Positions 9,393 to 18,948 of a stretch of 64,000 nt of DNA are shown here, piece by piece (positions within the stretch are counted from its first letter, which is position 1; the number at the start of each line of letters is the position of its first letter). The translations under genes and the position numbers were made by a program. Under the pieces are notes generated by a model that ran no database searches, was not told the origin of the DNA, and was given only the letters and a program-made list of their open reading frames with translations. The DNA comes from Mesorhizobium hawassense (GTDB lineage Bacteria > Pseudomonadota > Alphaproteobacteria > Rhizobiales > Rhizobiaceae), in NCBI RefSeq assembly GCF_003289945.1, contig NZ_QMBP01000010.1:1-64000 (forward strand), given 5' to 3'.

Positions 9393-10231
9393 GCGGTATT
9401 TTCGCGACACTCAAACGCATCTGCTCGGAGCGCGACGGCCGGCTCGGCCTGGCCTTCACCTGTCTCATCCTGATGTTCGCGCTTGTCGGGCCGCTGGTCA
9501 GCCCTGATCCTAACGCCATCGACATCAAGGCCCGTTTCGCGGCACCGGGGCTGGCGCATCTGTTGGGTACAGACAATCTCGGTCGCGATCTGTTGGCGCG
9601 CACCTCGGTCGGCACACGCTATGCGCTGACGCTTGCGGTGATTATCGTCGTCATCTCCTCGATCATTGGTTCACTGATCGGCATCATCGCCGGCATCGTC
9701 GGCAGTTGGATCGACCGGGCGGTGGCGGCGGTGTTCGATATCGTCAACGCCTTCCCGCCGCTGATCCTCGCCTTCGCGTTGATAGCGCTTTACGGCAACG
9801 GCTCGGCTACCTTCGTACTGCTGGTCACCGTCGTGTTCATTCCGCAGTTCGGCCGCATGGCGCGGGCCCGCGCGAAGACGCTGCGCAATCTCTCTTTCAT
9901 CGAGGCCGAGCGGATGCTCGCCGTCCATCCCATCACCATTGTGGTCAGGCACTATCTGCCCAATGTCGCCGGGCCGATCATCGTGCTGGCCAGTATGAAC
10001 CTGCCCGTTGTGATCGCCTTCGAGGCCTCGCTGTCCTTCCTCGGCTTTGGCGTGCAGCCGCCGAAATCCTCATTGGGCACGCTGATCAAGGACGGCTTCA
10101 TCTCGATCAACCAGTCCTGGTGGCCGACGGTCGCCGCAGCCCTGGTGCTGGCCATCGCCACGCTCGGCGCGACCTTGCTCGGCGAAGCGCTGCGGCGGGT
10201 CATCGATCCCAAGTCGACAAGGGCACGCTGA
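9389..10231 (+). CDS. Dpp-type ABC importer permease, DppC-like
   Basis: The 280-residue second permease starts at the ATGA overlap with the DppB-like gene. It has the DppC hallmarks: an N-terminal membrane segment, the GTDNLGRDLLARTSVGTRYA motif, and a C-terminal EASLSFLGFGVQPPKSSLG segment. Together with the DppB-like subunit it forms the membrane channel. The last base of its stop codon is the first base of the following ATPase start (TGATG at 10229-10233), again indicating coupled translation. Confidence 0.9.
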   Translation: MSGIFATLKRICSERDGRLGLAFTCLILMFALVGPLVSPDPNAIDIKARFAAPGLAHLLGTDNLGRDLLARTSVGTRYALTLAVIIVVISSIIGSLIGIIAGIVGSWIDRAVAAVFDIVNAFPPLILAFALIALYGNGSATFVLLVTVVFIPQFGRMARARAKTLRNLSFIEAERMLAVHPITIVVRHYLPNVAGPIIVLASMNLPVVIAFEASLSFLGFGVQPPKSSLGTLIKDGFISINQSWWPTVAAALVLAIATLGATLLGEALRRVIDPKSTRAR

Positions 10232-11220
10232 TGGCGATTTCGCTGCGCAATCTCTCAGTAAACTACAGCCTGCAGCAGGGCACCGCGCATGCGCTGCGTG
10301 GCGTGTCACTGGACATTGAGAAGGGTCAGATGCACGGGCTGGTGGGCGAATCCGGCAGCGGCAAATCCACCGTCGCGTTCGCCTTGATGGGCCTGCTCGC
10401 CAACAACGCCAACGTCACGTCGGGCACGGCGACAATCGAGGGGAAAAGTTTCGACCTGACCAAGCGCAACGCGACGGCTGACCTACGCGGCCGCGGCATG
10501 GCGATGATCTTTCAGGATCCGATGCTGTCGCTCAATCCAGTGTTCACCATCGGCACGCAGCTTTGCGAAGTGCTGCGCCGGCGCACGCCCGGCAGCGACC
10601 GCAAGACGCAGGGTGCGATGGCCGAAGATGCGTTGGCCAAGGTCCGGCTCAGCAACCCCGGGCGGCGCATGAACCAGTATCCGCATGAACTCTCAGGGGG
10701 TATGCGCCAGCGCGTGGTGATCGCCATGGCGCTCTTGTCTGAACCGGCGTTGCTGATCGCCGATGAGCCGACCACAGCGCTCGATGTCACCGTCGAGGCG
10801 CAGATCATGCGCGAGATCATCGGTTTGCGCGACCGCATCGGCTGCGCGGTGCTGTTGATCACCCACAGCCTCGGCCTGGTTACCGAATATTGCGACGCAA
10901 TCTCCGTGCTCTATGCCGGCGAGAAACTGGAAAGCGGCACGGTGAGGCAAGTGCAGCGCCAGCCGGGCCATCCCTATACGCGCATGCTGTTCGACTGCGA
11001 GGTGCCGATCGACCGCGAGCGCCATGCCGATGCCTCGCAAAACCGCTTCACGGTGATTGCAGGCGATCTGCCCGACCCCCGCCGGCGGCCGCCCGGCTGT
11101 ATCTTCAACGCACGCTGTGATGTCTCGTTCGAGGATTGCGCTGTCGTCAGTCCGGGCGATTATCCCGTTCGCAATGACGACTCGCACAGCGCCCGTTGCC
11201 TGCGGTTGGCGACGCCATGA
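10231..11220 (+). CDS. Dpp-type ABC importer ATPase, DppD-like
   Basis: The 329-residue ATPase drives the importer at the inner face of the membrane. Walker A is GESGSGKST (residues 39-47), the ABC signature is LSGGMRQR, and Walker B is LLIADEPTTALD. The C-terminal oligopeptide-ATPase extension is present with its cysteine-bearing PPGCIFNARC segment. The chosen start at 10231 overlaps the upstream stop by one base. The stop overlaps the next ATPase start (ATGA at 11217). Confidence 0.92.
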   Translation: MAISLRNLSVNYSLQQGTAHALRGVSLDIEKGQMHGLVGESGSGKSTVAFALMGLLANNANVTSGTATIEGKSFDLTKRNATADLRGRGMAMIFQDPMLSLNPVFTIGTQLCEVLRRRTPGSDRKTQGAMAEDALAKVRLSNPGRRMNQYPHELSGGMRQRVVIAMALLSEPALLIADEPTTALDVTVEAQIMREIIGLRDRIGCAVLLITHSLGLVTEYCDAISVLYAGEKLESGTVRQVQRQPGHPYTRMLFDCEVPIDRERHADASQNRFTVIAGDLPDPRRRPPGCIFNARCDVSFEDCAVVSPGDYPVRNDDSHSARCLRLATP

Positions 11221-11987
11221 CCGACGCGATCTCGATCAGCAATGCTGAGCTGCGCTTCGGCGAGACCGCGGCACTCGACGGCGTGTCGCTCACCATTCCG
11301 CAAGGTACATGCTTCGGCATTGTCGGCGAATCCGGCTCCGGCAAGACGACGCTGATGCGCGCCGTGCTCGGCCTGCAAAAACTCGACCAGGGCGAGATCT
11401 GCGTCCTCGGCAATCCGCTGGTGCCAGGCCGCGCGGCGCTGAAGCAGCGCGCCAGCTTCATCCAGCCAATCTTCCAGGATCCGGCCGCCTCGCTGTCGCC
11501 GCGCAGCCGCATCAGCACGATGATGAACGAGGTCGGCACGGTGCTGAGGGAGCCGCATGCCGCACTGTTTGAGCGGCTTGGTGTCATCCTGAACCGACTT
11601 GGCCTGCCACAGAGCGTCATAGAAAAATACCCGCACGAGATCAGCGGCGGACAGGCCCGCCGCGTGGCCATCGCCCGGGCGCTGCTGATGAAGCCGTCGA
11701 TCCTGATTGCCGACGAACCCACCGCTGGTCTCGACGTTTCCGTGCAGGGCGATCTGCTCAACCTGTTGCAGGACATCAGGCAGTCCGACAACATCACGCT
11801 GGTTATCATCAGCCACAATCTGGCGATCGTGCGCCTGATCGCCGAAAACGCTGTCGTCATGCGATCTGGCAAAGTCGTCGAAGGAGGCGAGGTCGGTTCG
11901 CTGTTCAAGTCGCCTCGGGAAGCCTACACGTGTGAATTGCTGGCTGCGTGGCCGAGCGTGACTCGGGCCCCCGCCCTAAACCGTTAA
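11217..11987 (+). CDS. Dpp-type ABC importer ATPase, DppF-like
   Basis: The 256-residue second ATPase has Walker A GESGSGKTT, signature ISGGQARR and Walker B ILIADEPTAGLD. It is shorter than typical DppF/OppF because it ends soon after the nucleotide-binding domain and lacks the cysteine-bearing C-terminal extension of its partner. The pair would act as a heterodimer. It is the last gene of the plus-strand operon and is followed after about 50 bases by a strong hairpin. Confidence 0.9.
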   Translation: MTDAISISNAELRFGETAALDGVSLTIPQGTCFGIVGESGSGKTTLMRAVLGLQKLDQGEICVLGNPLVPGRAALKQRASFIQPIFQDPAASLSPRSRISTMMNEVGTVLREPHAALFERLGVILNRLGLPQSVIEKYPHEISGGQARRVAIARALLMKPSILIADEPTAGLDVSVQGDLLNLLQDIRQSDNITLVIISHNLAIVRLIAENAVVMRSGKVVEGGEVGSLFKSPREAYTCELLAAWPSVTRAPALNR

Positions 11988-12036
11988 TCCTGTTAAACCC
12001 CGATAAAATCGACAAGATGTGATATTTGATATTCTG

Positions 12037-12067
12037 CCACTCCTCAGCGGTGCCCGCTAAGGAGTGG
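12037..12067. terminator. Hairpin between two convergent operons
   Basis: An extended stem of 8 plus 5 base pairs (CCACTCCT with AGGAGTGG, AGCGG with CCGCT, one mismatch between) closes a three-base loop. It lies between the end of the plus-strand importer operon and the end of the minus-strand operon, where a bidirectional terminator is expected. There is no clean T-tract on either side, so termination efficiency is uncertain. Confidence 0.6.
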
Positions 12068-12272
12068 TTGCGCAATGTCCCGATCGACGAAATCGCCTCA
12101 ACGCGGTCGCGGTCTTCCTCGACGCTACAGATCAAAGGCCGCAAAGCACTATATCTTCAGCGACACTTAGGGGCACATGGTCGGGCTTACGGTGCATACG
12201 GCCGACAAACAGGACAGGGATGGGGCAGTCGGCGTCATCGCTTCCATTTGCCAATAACATAACACACCGACG

Positions 12273-13154
12273 CTATACTGTGACAGTTGCCGACAATGGA
12301 TGGGGATCCCCCCGATCAGAGCCAAGAGAGAATGATGTGACTGGCCGCATTTGCTCTCTGCCGTCAACCAGTATTCTGTCCACGAACTCATTGGCGAAGG
12401 AAACCATGCCCTTAATTCGGGAACTTTCATGGACCGGGTCCGGATAATACCATACCATGTCGGGGTAATATTTGTTATCTATTGTAACATTATAGTAACG
12501 CGCAATTCCCTTGTAAGGACATCTGGTGACTGTTTCGCTAGGAGCAATTATTCCTGGAATCAAATCTGTAATGGTAAAGTAATAGCGTGTCGGTAGTCCC
12601 GTTTCGAAAAGCATATTGGCTCGCCGTGAGTCGGCAACCAGCTTTCCGCCGAGAAATACCTGAACATGCCTACTTGACGGAAGGACATCTACGCGACGAA
12701 ATGGATCACGAGGATGAACGAATATTTCCTCGTCCTCCTCATACCAACGGTCTGCTTTTTTCCAATCAAAACTCGCGTAGCTCAGCAATGAAGGGCAACC
12801 GTTGATTTGGCCGTCGTAGCGCCACATCAAATCCTCAATAGTTTTCCCATCGTGATCAAGCATAGAGTAATAGGTTGCAGTGCCTTTGAACATGTCAGTA
12901 GTTGTACGGCCGCTTACACGCATCATATCCGACCGTATGTCTTCGATTGGGAAGTAATACACAGGTATGTGGTCCGATTCATTTAAGATAATCCCCCGAA
13001 CGGTATCCGCGATCACTACGCCGCCGGCTACGACCCTAAGGCGCTTCGGTACCGACATCGGGAACAACACATATCCGGGTTCGAAGTCAAACTGAGTGAC
13101 ATGGTCCAGTGGTGGGAGATGGGGTCCGCGGCCCCGCAAGTGCTCATGACGCAT
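12273..13154 (-). CDS. Tandem DUF427 protein
   Basis: The 293-residue protein carries two DUF427 domains in tandem. The first is near residues 38-125 (RLRVVAGGVVIADTVRGI, then YYFPIEDIR and FKGTATYY). The second is near residues 165-260 (VQVFLGGKLVADSRRANML, then YYFTITDL and CPYKGIARYYNV). DUF427 proteins are small, mostly uncharacterised beta-rich cytoplasmic proteins. This one lies 14 bases downstream of the fused importer ATPase on the same strand, so it is probably in that operon and may act on the imported compound. That functional link is inference. Confidence 0.8.
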   Translation of the reverse strand: MRHEHLRGRGPHLPPLDHVTQFDFEPGYVLFPMSVPKRLRVVAGGVVIADTVRGIILNESDHIPVYYFPIEDIRSDMMRVSGRTTTDMFKGTATYYSMLDHDGKTIEDLMWRYDGQINGCPSLLSYASFDWKKADRWYEEDEEIFVHPRDPFRRVDVLPSSRHVQVFLGGKLVADSRRANMLFETGLPTRYYFTITDLIPGIIAPSETVTRCPYKGIARYYNVTIDNKYYPDMVWYYPDPVHESSRIKGMVSFANEFVDRILVDGREQMRPVTSFSLGSDRGDPHPLSATVTV

Positions 13155-13168
13155 AAAGGTGTCCGCCC

Positions 13169-15208
13169 TTACATTGTTTCGGATACGAGGATCGGCTGCA
13201 TCGCAAGTTCAGAAAGCTCGTGATGGCAAGTAACGGAATGGCTTTCTGACCCCTCCCGCCGCGGAGGTGTCTCACGGTCACAAAGGCCATCGATACGAAC
13301 GTGACATTGTTCGAAAAAGCGACAGCTGGCATGCTGCCCCACCTTCCCCTCGCTTTTGGGTCCGCCCGATGCGGCTCTGCCGGATGCCGCAGAAATCAGA
13401 CGGGCGGTGTAAGGGTGGAACGGCGGCGAAAACACCTCATCGACGGTGCCCATTTCCATCAGTTGGCCGCCATACAGAACCGCAACACGATCGGACAAAT
13501 GTCGGACCAGGGCGACGTCGTGGCTTATGAAAAGAAAAGTCGTCCCGGCATGTGCCTGCATGTCCAACAGTAAATTGACGATCGCTGCTTGGATGGACAC
13601 GTCCAGAGCCGAAACAGGTTCGTCGGCGATGATGACCTCAGGATGCCCTGCAAATGCTCTCGCTATGCCCACGCGTTGCCGTTGGCCACCGGAAAGTTCG
13701 TGGGGATATTTATGTCGGAACTCTGGAGGCAACGCCACGGCAGCCAACAGTGAATCCACGTGCCTTTTTATGTCGGCGGCACTCTGCTTTCCGTTCACAC
13801 AACGAACCGCGCGACCAATGATCGCACCAATTGTATGTGCCGGATTGAGAGTGCTGTCTGGATTCTGGAATATCATCTGGATCTTATGCAGCAGATGAAG
13901 TGGCCGGCGGCGTGCCCGTACCTGCGCTACGTCCTGTCCGAAGGTGATCATCCTTCCGGACGTCGCTTCTTCAAGACCGATGGCAATTTTTGCCAGCGTT
14001 GATTTTCCGGATCCAGATTCACCAACGATCGAGAGGATCTCGCCTCCCTTAACAGAAAGTGAAATCTTGTCATTCGCGTTCCTAGCTTCAGGCCCTGGCG
14101 ATTTACCTCCAAATCTAAGCGCGTGTCGCGGGGCATAGCTCTTTACGAGAGCTTCGACTTCGATCACCGATGAGCCGGACTTCGGACGGTGAGCGACGGA
14201 AACCGGTACCAAAGTCTGCGGAACGATTTCGTCCCGGCGTACACATCTAACTCGGGTAGGCCCAGCCACCGCCTCGAGGATTGGCCCAGGCAGCTGGTCG
14301 CACCTTCCTGGCTCGAAATACTGACAACGGGGCCCAAAACTGCACCCTGCCGGCTCTTGACCCGGAAGCGGAACGTTCCCGGGAATTGTTGCCAAGCGTC
14401 TATTTTTTCCAGCAGCAGCTGAGTATGGACGACAGCCTAGCAAACCCGCCGTGTATGGGTGCCGAGGCTGTTGAAACAGCTGTCTCGTCGGAGCTTCCTC
14501 GACAATACGGCCGGAGTACATGACGCCGACTCTCTCGCAGATGCGACCTACTAAAGTCAGGTTGTGCGAAATGTAGAGAATTGCCGTCCCCAATTTGCGC
14601 CCGAGGTTCGCAATGAGCTCAACCACCTCTGCCTCGACGGTGGCATCAAGACCTGTCGTAGGCTCGTCAAGCACAAGAAGCTTAGGCTCAGCAAGCAGCG
14701 CCATTGCAATCACCACCCGCTGAGCCTGGCCACCGGACAACTCGTGCGGGTAACGATCAAACATGGCGGCTGGATCTGGCAATTGCACCGCTTTTAGCAT
14801 GCTAATCGACGCATCATTTGCGTCTGCTTTGCTGCAATCTCTCTTGGCCAACCTGGCCTCACGTAACTGGCGTCCGATGGTGAGAACCGGATTCAGCGCG
14901 CTAACTGGCTCCTGATACACCATAGCCACGTCTCCACCGCGCAGCTTGCGTAGGCCGGCATGGTCGAGTTTCCTCACATCAGTGCCATTAAGCGTAATAG
15001 AGCCGTCGGTTATGACCCCATGTTCCGACAGATACCCCAGGAGCGCATATGCGACAGTAGACTTACCGCAGCCGGATTCACCCACCAGCCCATAGGTCTC
15101 ACTGGGCGCAAGTCTAAGCGAGAAATCTTTGACCACAGGCAGTAGCAAGCCGTCCTTGCGATAGGAAATCTCCAGTTTCTCGACAGTTAGCAGAGAAGTA
15201 TCGTTCAT
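13169..15208 (-). CDS. Dpp-type ABC importer ATPase, fused DppD-DppF
   Basis: This 679-residue protein contains two complete ABC ATPase domains. The N-terminal half has Walker A GESGCGKST (about residues 43-51), LSGGQAQR and LLVLDEPTTGLD. The C-terminal half has Walker A GESGSGKST, LSGGQRQR and VIIADEPVSALD. A cysteine-containing oligopeptide-ATPase segment (AGCSFGPRCQYFEPGRC) ends the first half. It replaces the separate DppD and DppF subunits of ordinary systems. Its start overlaps the DppC-like stop by 4 bases, so it is translated in the same operon. Confidence 0.92.
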   Translation of the reverse strand: MNDTSLLTVEKLEISYRKDGLLLPVVKDFSLRLAPSETYGLVGESGCGKSTVAYALLGYLSEHGVITDGSITLNGTDVRKLDHAGLRKLRGGDVAMVYQEPVSALNPVLTIGRQLREARLAKRDCSKADANDASISMLKAVQLPDPAAMFDRYPHELSGGQAQRVVIAMALLAEPKLLVLDEPTTGLDATVEAEVVELIANLGRKLGTAILYISHNLTLVGRICERVGVMYSGRIVEEAPTRQLFQQPRHPYTAGLLGCRPYSAAAGKNRRLATIPGNVPLPGQEPAGCSFGPRCQYFEPGRCDQLPGPILEAVAGPTRVRCVRRDEIVPQTLVPVSVAHRPKSGSSVIEVEALVKSYAPRHALRFGGKSPGPEARNANDKISLSVKGGEILSIVGESGSGKSTLAKIAIGLEEATSGRMITFGQDVAQVRARRRPLHLLHKIQMIFQNPDSTLNPAHTIGAIIGRAVRCVNGKQSAADIKRHVDSLLAAVALPPEFRHKYPHELSGGQRQRVGIARAFAGHPEVIIADEPVSALDVSIQAAIVNLLLDMQAHAGTTFLFISHDVALVRHLSDRVAVLYGGQLMEMGTVDEVFSPPFHPYTARLISAASGRAASGGPKSEGKVGQHASCRFFEQCHVRIDGLCDRETPPRREGSESHSVTCHHELSELAMQPILVSETM

Positions 15209-16092
15209 CTGGTGCGACCTCCGCGCAAACTATCGGCCACCAAATTGCAGGAAATAACGACGCTTGAAATCGCAAGACAGGGGAACACAGTCATGTGCCA
15301 ATAGATCGAAAGCAAATGCCCATTCTCAACGACCATCCCGCCCCAATCAGCAGTAGGTGGCGGTAGCCCCAAACCGAGGAACCCAAGTGTGCCCGTAAGG
15401 ATTACCGTGTACCCAGCTCGCAGACATAGATCGACGGTAAGTGGCCCACGTGCATTCGGCAGGATCTCGACTGCCATTATGTATAAACTCGTTTCCCCTC
15501 GGACCTGAGCGGCAGCAACATAATCCTGCTCTCGAAGGGAAAGAGTGATAGCCCGCGCCAGCCGACTGACCCCCGGCGCATACGCCAATGTAACCGCAAT
15601 AACAATATTGCACAAAGAGGGTCCAAAAGATGTTATTAAAATGATATATAATATTAAAGCGGGAAATGAAAGCATTATGTCGGAAGCTCTACTGACTAGG
15701 GTATCGATCCATCCTCCAAAGTAGCCAGCAGGCATCCCTAACGCGATGCCAACAATAAATGCCGCGAAGACAGATAGAGGGACTACCGTGTAGGTGGTTC
15801 TCGCGCCCCAAATAATTCGTGATAGGATATCGCGACCGGTGGAGTCAGTGCCCAGCCAATGCGACGACGAAGGCATCGGATCAGCCGCCGCCAAGAAATC
15901 GATTGCAGTCGGATCATAGGGCGCAACGACCGGCGCGAGTATCGCAACGATACCCCATGCAAGCAGCACTGCAATGCCGGCAGTCGCTGATGGATTGCGT
16001 TTGATTGCAGCCCAGATACCAAAGAAGTTTTGACGTAGCTCAACCATCGTCGCGTCGGCAGCACCAAGAGAAGCACTCATAATGCTACGCAA
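15205..16092 (-). CDS. Dpp-type ABC importer permease, DppC-like
   Basis: The 295-residue inner-membrane permease shows the DppC pattern: an N-terminal membrane segment (IAVLLAWGIVAILAPVV), WLGTDSTGRDILSRIIWGA, and a C-terminal GTLGFLGLGLPPPTADWGG. It overlaps the upstream DppB-like gene by 8 bases and the downstream ATPase by 4 bases, which indicates tight co-translation. Local base composition is less GC-rich than in the first importer, consistent with a separate origin for this operon. Confidence 0.9.
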   Translation of the reverse strand: MRSIMSASLGAADATMVELRQNFFGIWAAIKRNPSATAGIAVLLAWGIVAILAPVVAPYDPTAIDFLAAADPMPSSSHWLGTDSTGRDILSRIIWGARTTYTVVPLSVFAAFIVGIALGMPAGYFGGWIDTLVSRASDIMLSFPALILYIILITSFGPSLCNIVIAVTLAYAPGVSRLARAITLSLREQDYVAAAQVRGETSLYIMAVEILPNARGPLTVDLCLRAGYTVILTGTLGFLGLGLPPPTADWGGMVVENGHLLSIYWHMTVFPCLAISSVVISCNLVADSLRGGRTR

Positions 16093-17128
16093 CCTTAATT
16101 TTGGGATCGAGGGCCATGTAGCAAAGGTCTCCGATCAATTGGGTTCCAACCGCGACCGAAAGCGCCAAAAGGCTCAAGGCTTGTACCAAGTAGATGTCAC
16201 CGTAAAGACCCGCTTGCAGAAGGAGAGAACCCACGCCGGGGTAAGCAAAGATTGCTTCAACGACAACGACTCCTGTAAGAAGCCAATTGATCTGCAAGAG
16301 GATGACCGTGATGGGCGGGATCATCGCGTTTCGTAGAACGTGATGGATCGTTATCTGCCAGCGTGGCAGCCCCTTCAGCAGTGCGGTTCGCACATAGGGA
16401 CGGCGAAGCGTGTCGACGACCGAAGCACGAACTATTCGCGAAACATAGCTCGCCGATGCGATTACTAAAACGGTCACAGGAAGGAAGAGCTGGGTCCCGA
16501 TGGACCATTTGCTCCCAAGATTCATTGGGCTGGTCCCCGGCAGAATTCCAAGCCACGCAACCCCGACCAGCAGAAGACCGACCGAAACGACGAACTCCGG
16601 CAATGACGTCAAAACCACGGCTGTCATCGAAATAAGTCGGTCAATCAGCCTACCTTCATTCATACCAGCGACAACGCCCATCGTGATCGACAGCGGAACA
16701 ATGAAAACAACAGCCCAGAAAGCAAGCAGGAGTGTGTAGCCAAGGCGGTCACTCAGGACGTCGATCACCGGCTCTTTTAGCATCAGCGAATAGCCTAGAT
16801 TTCCGAAGTAGCGGTTACCGCGTGGATCTACCAATCCCAATCCTGTCGAAGAGTCACCGAGTGGATTCTCGACAATTCCAAGCAACGTTCCAATCCACCG
16901 AATGTAACGGATTGGTAATGGATCGTTGAGCTTCAGCCTTTGGCGCAGCATCTCGACCTGAGTGTCAACGGCGTAGGGTCCCAGAATTTTGGAGGCAACA
17001 TCACCTGGTGAGAACTCCGTCACGGCAAATAGAAGGAAAGAAGCAGCTGTGATTGTCAACACGAAGTGCAGTAGTCGCCGAGCTAGAAAGCGAACCAAGC
17101 TCGCCTCCCGCGGAGAAGGGGATGGCAT
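16085..17128 (-). CDS. Dpp-type ABC importer permease, DppB-like
   Basis: The permease is about 347 residues from the ATG at 17128. A TTG at 17098, preceded by GGGAGG at good spacing, would start the protein at VRFLARRLLHFV, the typical DppB beginning, and may be the true start. The protein has a first membrane segment (LTITAASFLLFAVTEF), a large periplasmic loop, and a C-terminal membrane domain including LLTGVVVVEAIFAYPGVGSL. It pairs with the DppC-like permease downstream. The binding-protein gene ends 25 bases upstream. Confidence 0.87.
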   Translation of the reverse strand: MPSPSPREASLVRFLARRLLHFVLTITAASFLLFAVTEFSPGDVASKILGPYAVDTQVEMLRQRLKLNDPLPIRYIRWIGTLLGIVENPLGDSSTGLGLVDPRGNRYFGNLGYSLMLKEPVIDVLSDRLGYTLLLAFWAVVFIVPLSITMGVVAGMNEGRLIDRLISMTAVVLTSLPEFVVSVGLLLVGVAWLGILPGTSPMNLGSKWSIGTQLFLPVTVLVIASASYVSRIVRASVVDTLRRPYVRTALLKGLPRWQITIHHVLRNAMIPPITVILLQINWLLTGVVVVEAIFAYPGVGSLLLQAGLYGDIYLVQALSLLALSVAVGTQLIGDLCYMALDPKIKVA

Positions 17129-17153
17129 GATCGCAGCACAGACATTTTCTTCC

Positions 17154-18827
17154 CTATGCCGCCTGAATCGCGAGTTCGTTGGCAGAGAGCATGTACGTGG
17201 GATGCATCGCGAACCCCAGCACCTTCTTGTCGTAGAAAGTAATGAGATTTCTCCAGTATGTCTGCACAATCGGGCCTTCCCTCTGCATGAGCGCCTCGAT
17301 GTCTGCCATGACAACGCTACGCGCCTTGGGGTCCGGGATACTTTCCGCCTTGTCGAGAAGCGCATCGAACTCGGCGTTTGCGAATGCGCTCTCATTCCAA
17401 GCAGCGTTTGACCGATATGCGAGTGAAAGATTCATCACACCGAGCGGACGATGTGCCCAAACCGTCATGCCCAGCGGAGCGGTGGTCCAGACGTCCCAGT
17501 ATTGCAGGTTGGGCACCACCTTGATCGCGGCGCGAATACCTGCCTCTTTCCACATTTCAGTAAGTGCAGTCGCGTTTCTGAGATGGTGGGGCGGATTTTG
17601 GGGGATAATCAGCTCGACATCGACGCCATTTGGATAGCCAGCCTCCGCAAGGAGCGCCTTGGCTCGCTCTAGATCTCGCTCAAACGGCGGCAGCTTCGCG
17701 TACTCGGGATGGATCGGCGAGACGTGCGTGTGCTCCGCAGGCACGGCAAACTGACCAAATGTGACGTCCTCAGCCTTGGTAACGTCGACAGCAAGTCGAA
17801 ACGCCAGACGTACCCGTGAATCATCGAACGGTTTGTGCTTGAGGTTCATACGGACCACTGAAGTATCGGCCGTTGTTACTTCGTAGTACGTCAGGTTTTC
17901 TTGCTTTCTCAGAACCGGGAAAAACTCTGGAAGAACTTGGAAGGCCCCGTCCACCTGACCTGACATCAAGGCGTTGACGTTCGCCTGTTCGCTGCCTCCC
18001 AAATCGACAAACTCAAGCTTGTCCAGGTAGGGCCCTTCACCCCAGTAGTCGCTGACGGCCTCAAGCACCGCATTCCGCGAGACATTGATTTCCTTCAATG
18101 TGAAAGCACCAGTCCCCACAGATCCCGGTCCGAAAACGCCATTCTCCTCTGGGTAAAGCATCACAGCCGGGAAATGAGCCAAGTGCTCCGGTACTGCCAG
18201 CTGGGGGGCCTGCAAATTCAACCTTATTGTCTTGTCGTCGACTTTTTCGATGGCAGTCTCCGTCCAGACCTGGTGCTTGATGATCTTATTGCCTTTTTCA
18301 TCTGTCTTACCCGTATCGATGGGTTTCAGCATGTACGCCTCCATCAGTCCGAGCATCGAGGATCCGACTTCATCGCTGAGCAGACGCTTTAGATTCCAGA
18401 TGACGTCGTCAGCGACGAAGGGTCGGCCACTATGCCACTTCACGCCATCGCGGATGTGAAGCGTCCAGGTCTTGAGATCGGCTGAAGGTTCCCAAGAGGA
18501 CAGCAGATGAGGGCGCGTCACATTGTCGGTACCAGTCTTGGCCAGATACTCTACTACCTGCGAATAGACGAGCGGGTGAGCAGTTGTCGCGGCGATCGCC
18601 GGGGACTTGACGTCATAAACCGTCGTGCTGATGCGCAATGTCCCGCCCTTAGGTTTCGCTTCTGCAGCATTCGCAGTGGCAGCCTCACCGCCAGCGAAAG
18701 CGTAAGCCGCGGCCGCCGACATACCGAGAAGGGTAGCAGTTCGCAAAAAGGCACGACGACTTATCTGCCCGTTCGCAAGGTCAGTTTTCAGTGTAACGAG
18801 ATGTGCGTGATCGCGAGCTTTCGGCAT
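17154..18827 (-). CDS. Dpp/Opp-type ABC importer, periplasmic binding protein
   Basis: The 557-residue solute-binding protein of the SBP_bac_5 family has a twin-arginine signal (SRRAFLRTATLLGMS at about residues 22-36) and probable cleavage near TANAAEA. The start at 18827 is supported by GGGAGG; an in-frame ATG 66 bases upstream has no such support. The mature protein shows the family opening GGTLRISTTVYD and the WTLHIRDGVKWHSGRPFVADD segment typical of peptide and nickel binding proteins. It is the first gene of the minus-strand importer operon and is divergent from a LysR gene. Confidence 0.9.
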   Translation of the reverse strand: MPKARDHAHLVTLKTDLANGQISRRAFLRTATLLGMSAAAAYAFAGGEAATANAAEAKPKGGTLRISTTVYDVKSPAIAATTAHPLVYSQVVEYLAKTGTDNVTRPHLLSSWEPSADLKTWTLHIRDGVKWHSGRPFVADDVIWNLKRLLSDEVGSSMLGLMEAYMLKPIDTGKTDEKGNKIIKHQVWTETAIEKVDDKTIRLNLQAPQLAVPEHLAHFPAVMLYPEENGVFGPGSVGTGAFTLKEINVSRNAVLEAVSDYWGEGPYLDKLEFVDLGGSEQANVNALMSGQVDGAFQVLPEFFPVLRKQENLTYYEVTTADTSVVRMNLKHKPFDDSRVRLAFRLAVDVTKAEDVTFGQFAVPAEHTHVSPIHPEYAKLPPFERDLERAKALLAEAGYPNGVDVELIIPQNPPHHLRNATALTEMWKEAGIRAAIKVVPNLQYWDVWTTAPLGMTVWAHRPLGVMNLSLAYRSNAAWNESAFANAEFDALLDKAESIPDPKARSVVMADIEALMQREGPIVQTYWRNLITFYDKKVLGFAMHPTYMLSANELAIQAA

Positions 18828-18948
18828 GTTTGGCCTCCCTTGCCTTTTTGGAAAAAGCGATAGTAAGACAGCTTCCGAGCGCTCAAGCTCCATTGCAAGC
18901 GAATGTTTTGCATGCGTCGCATCGAAATTATCGATACGGAAGGACTAA

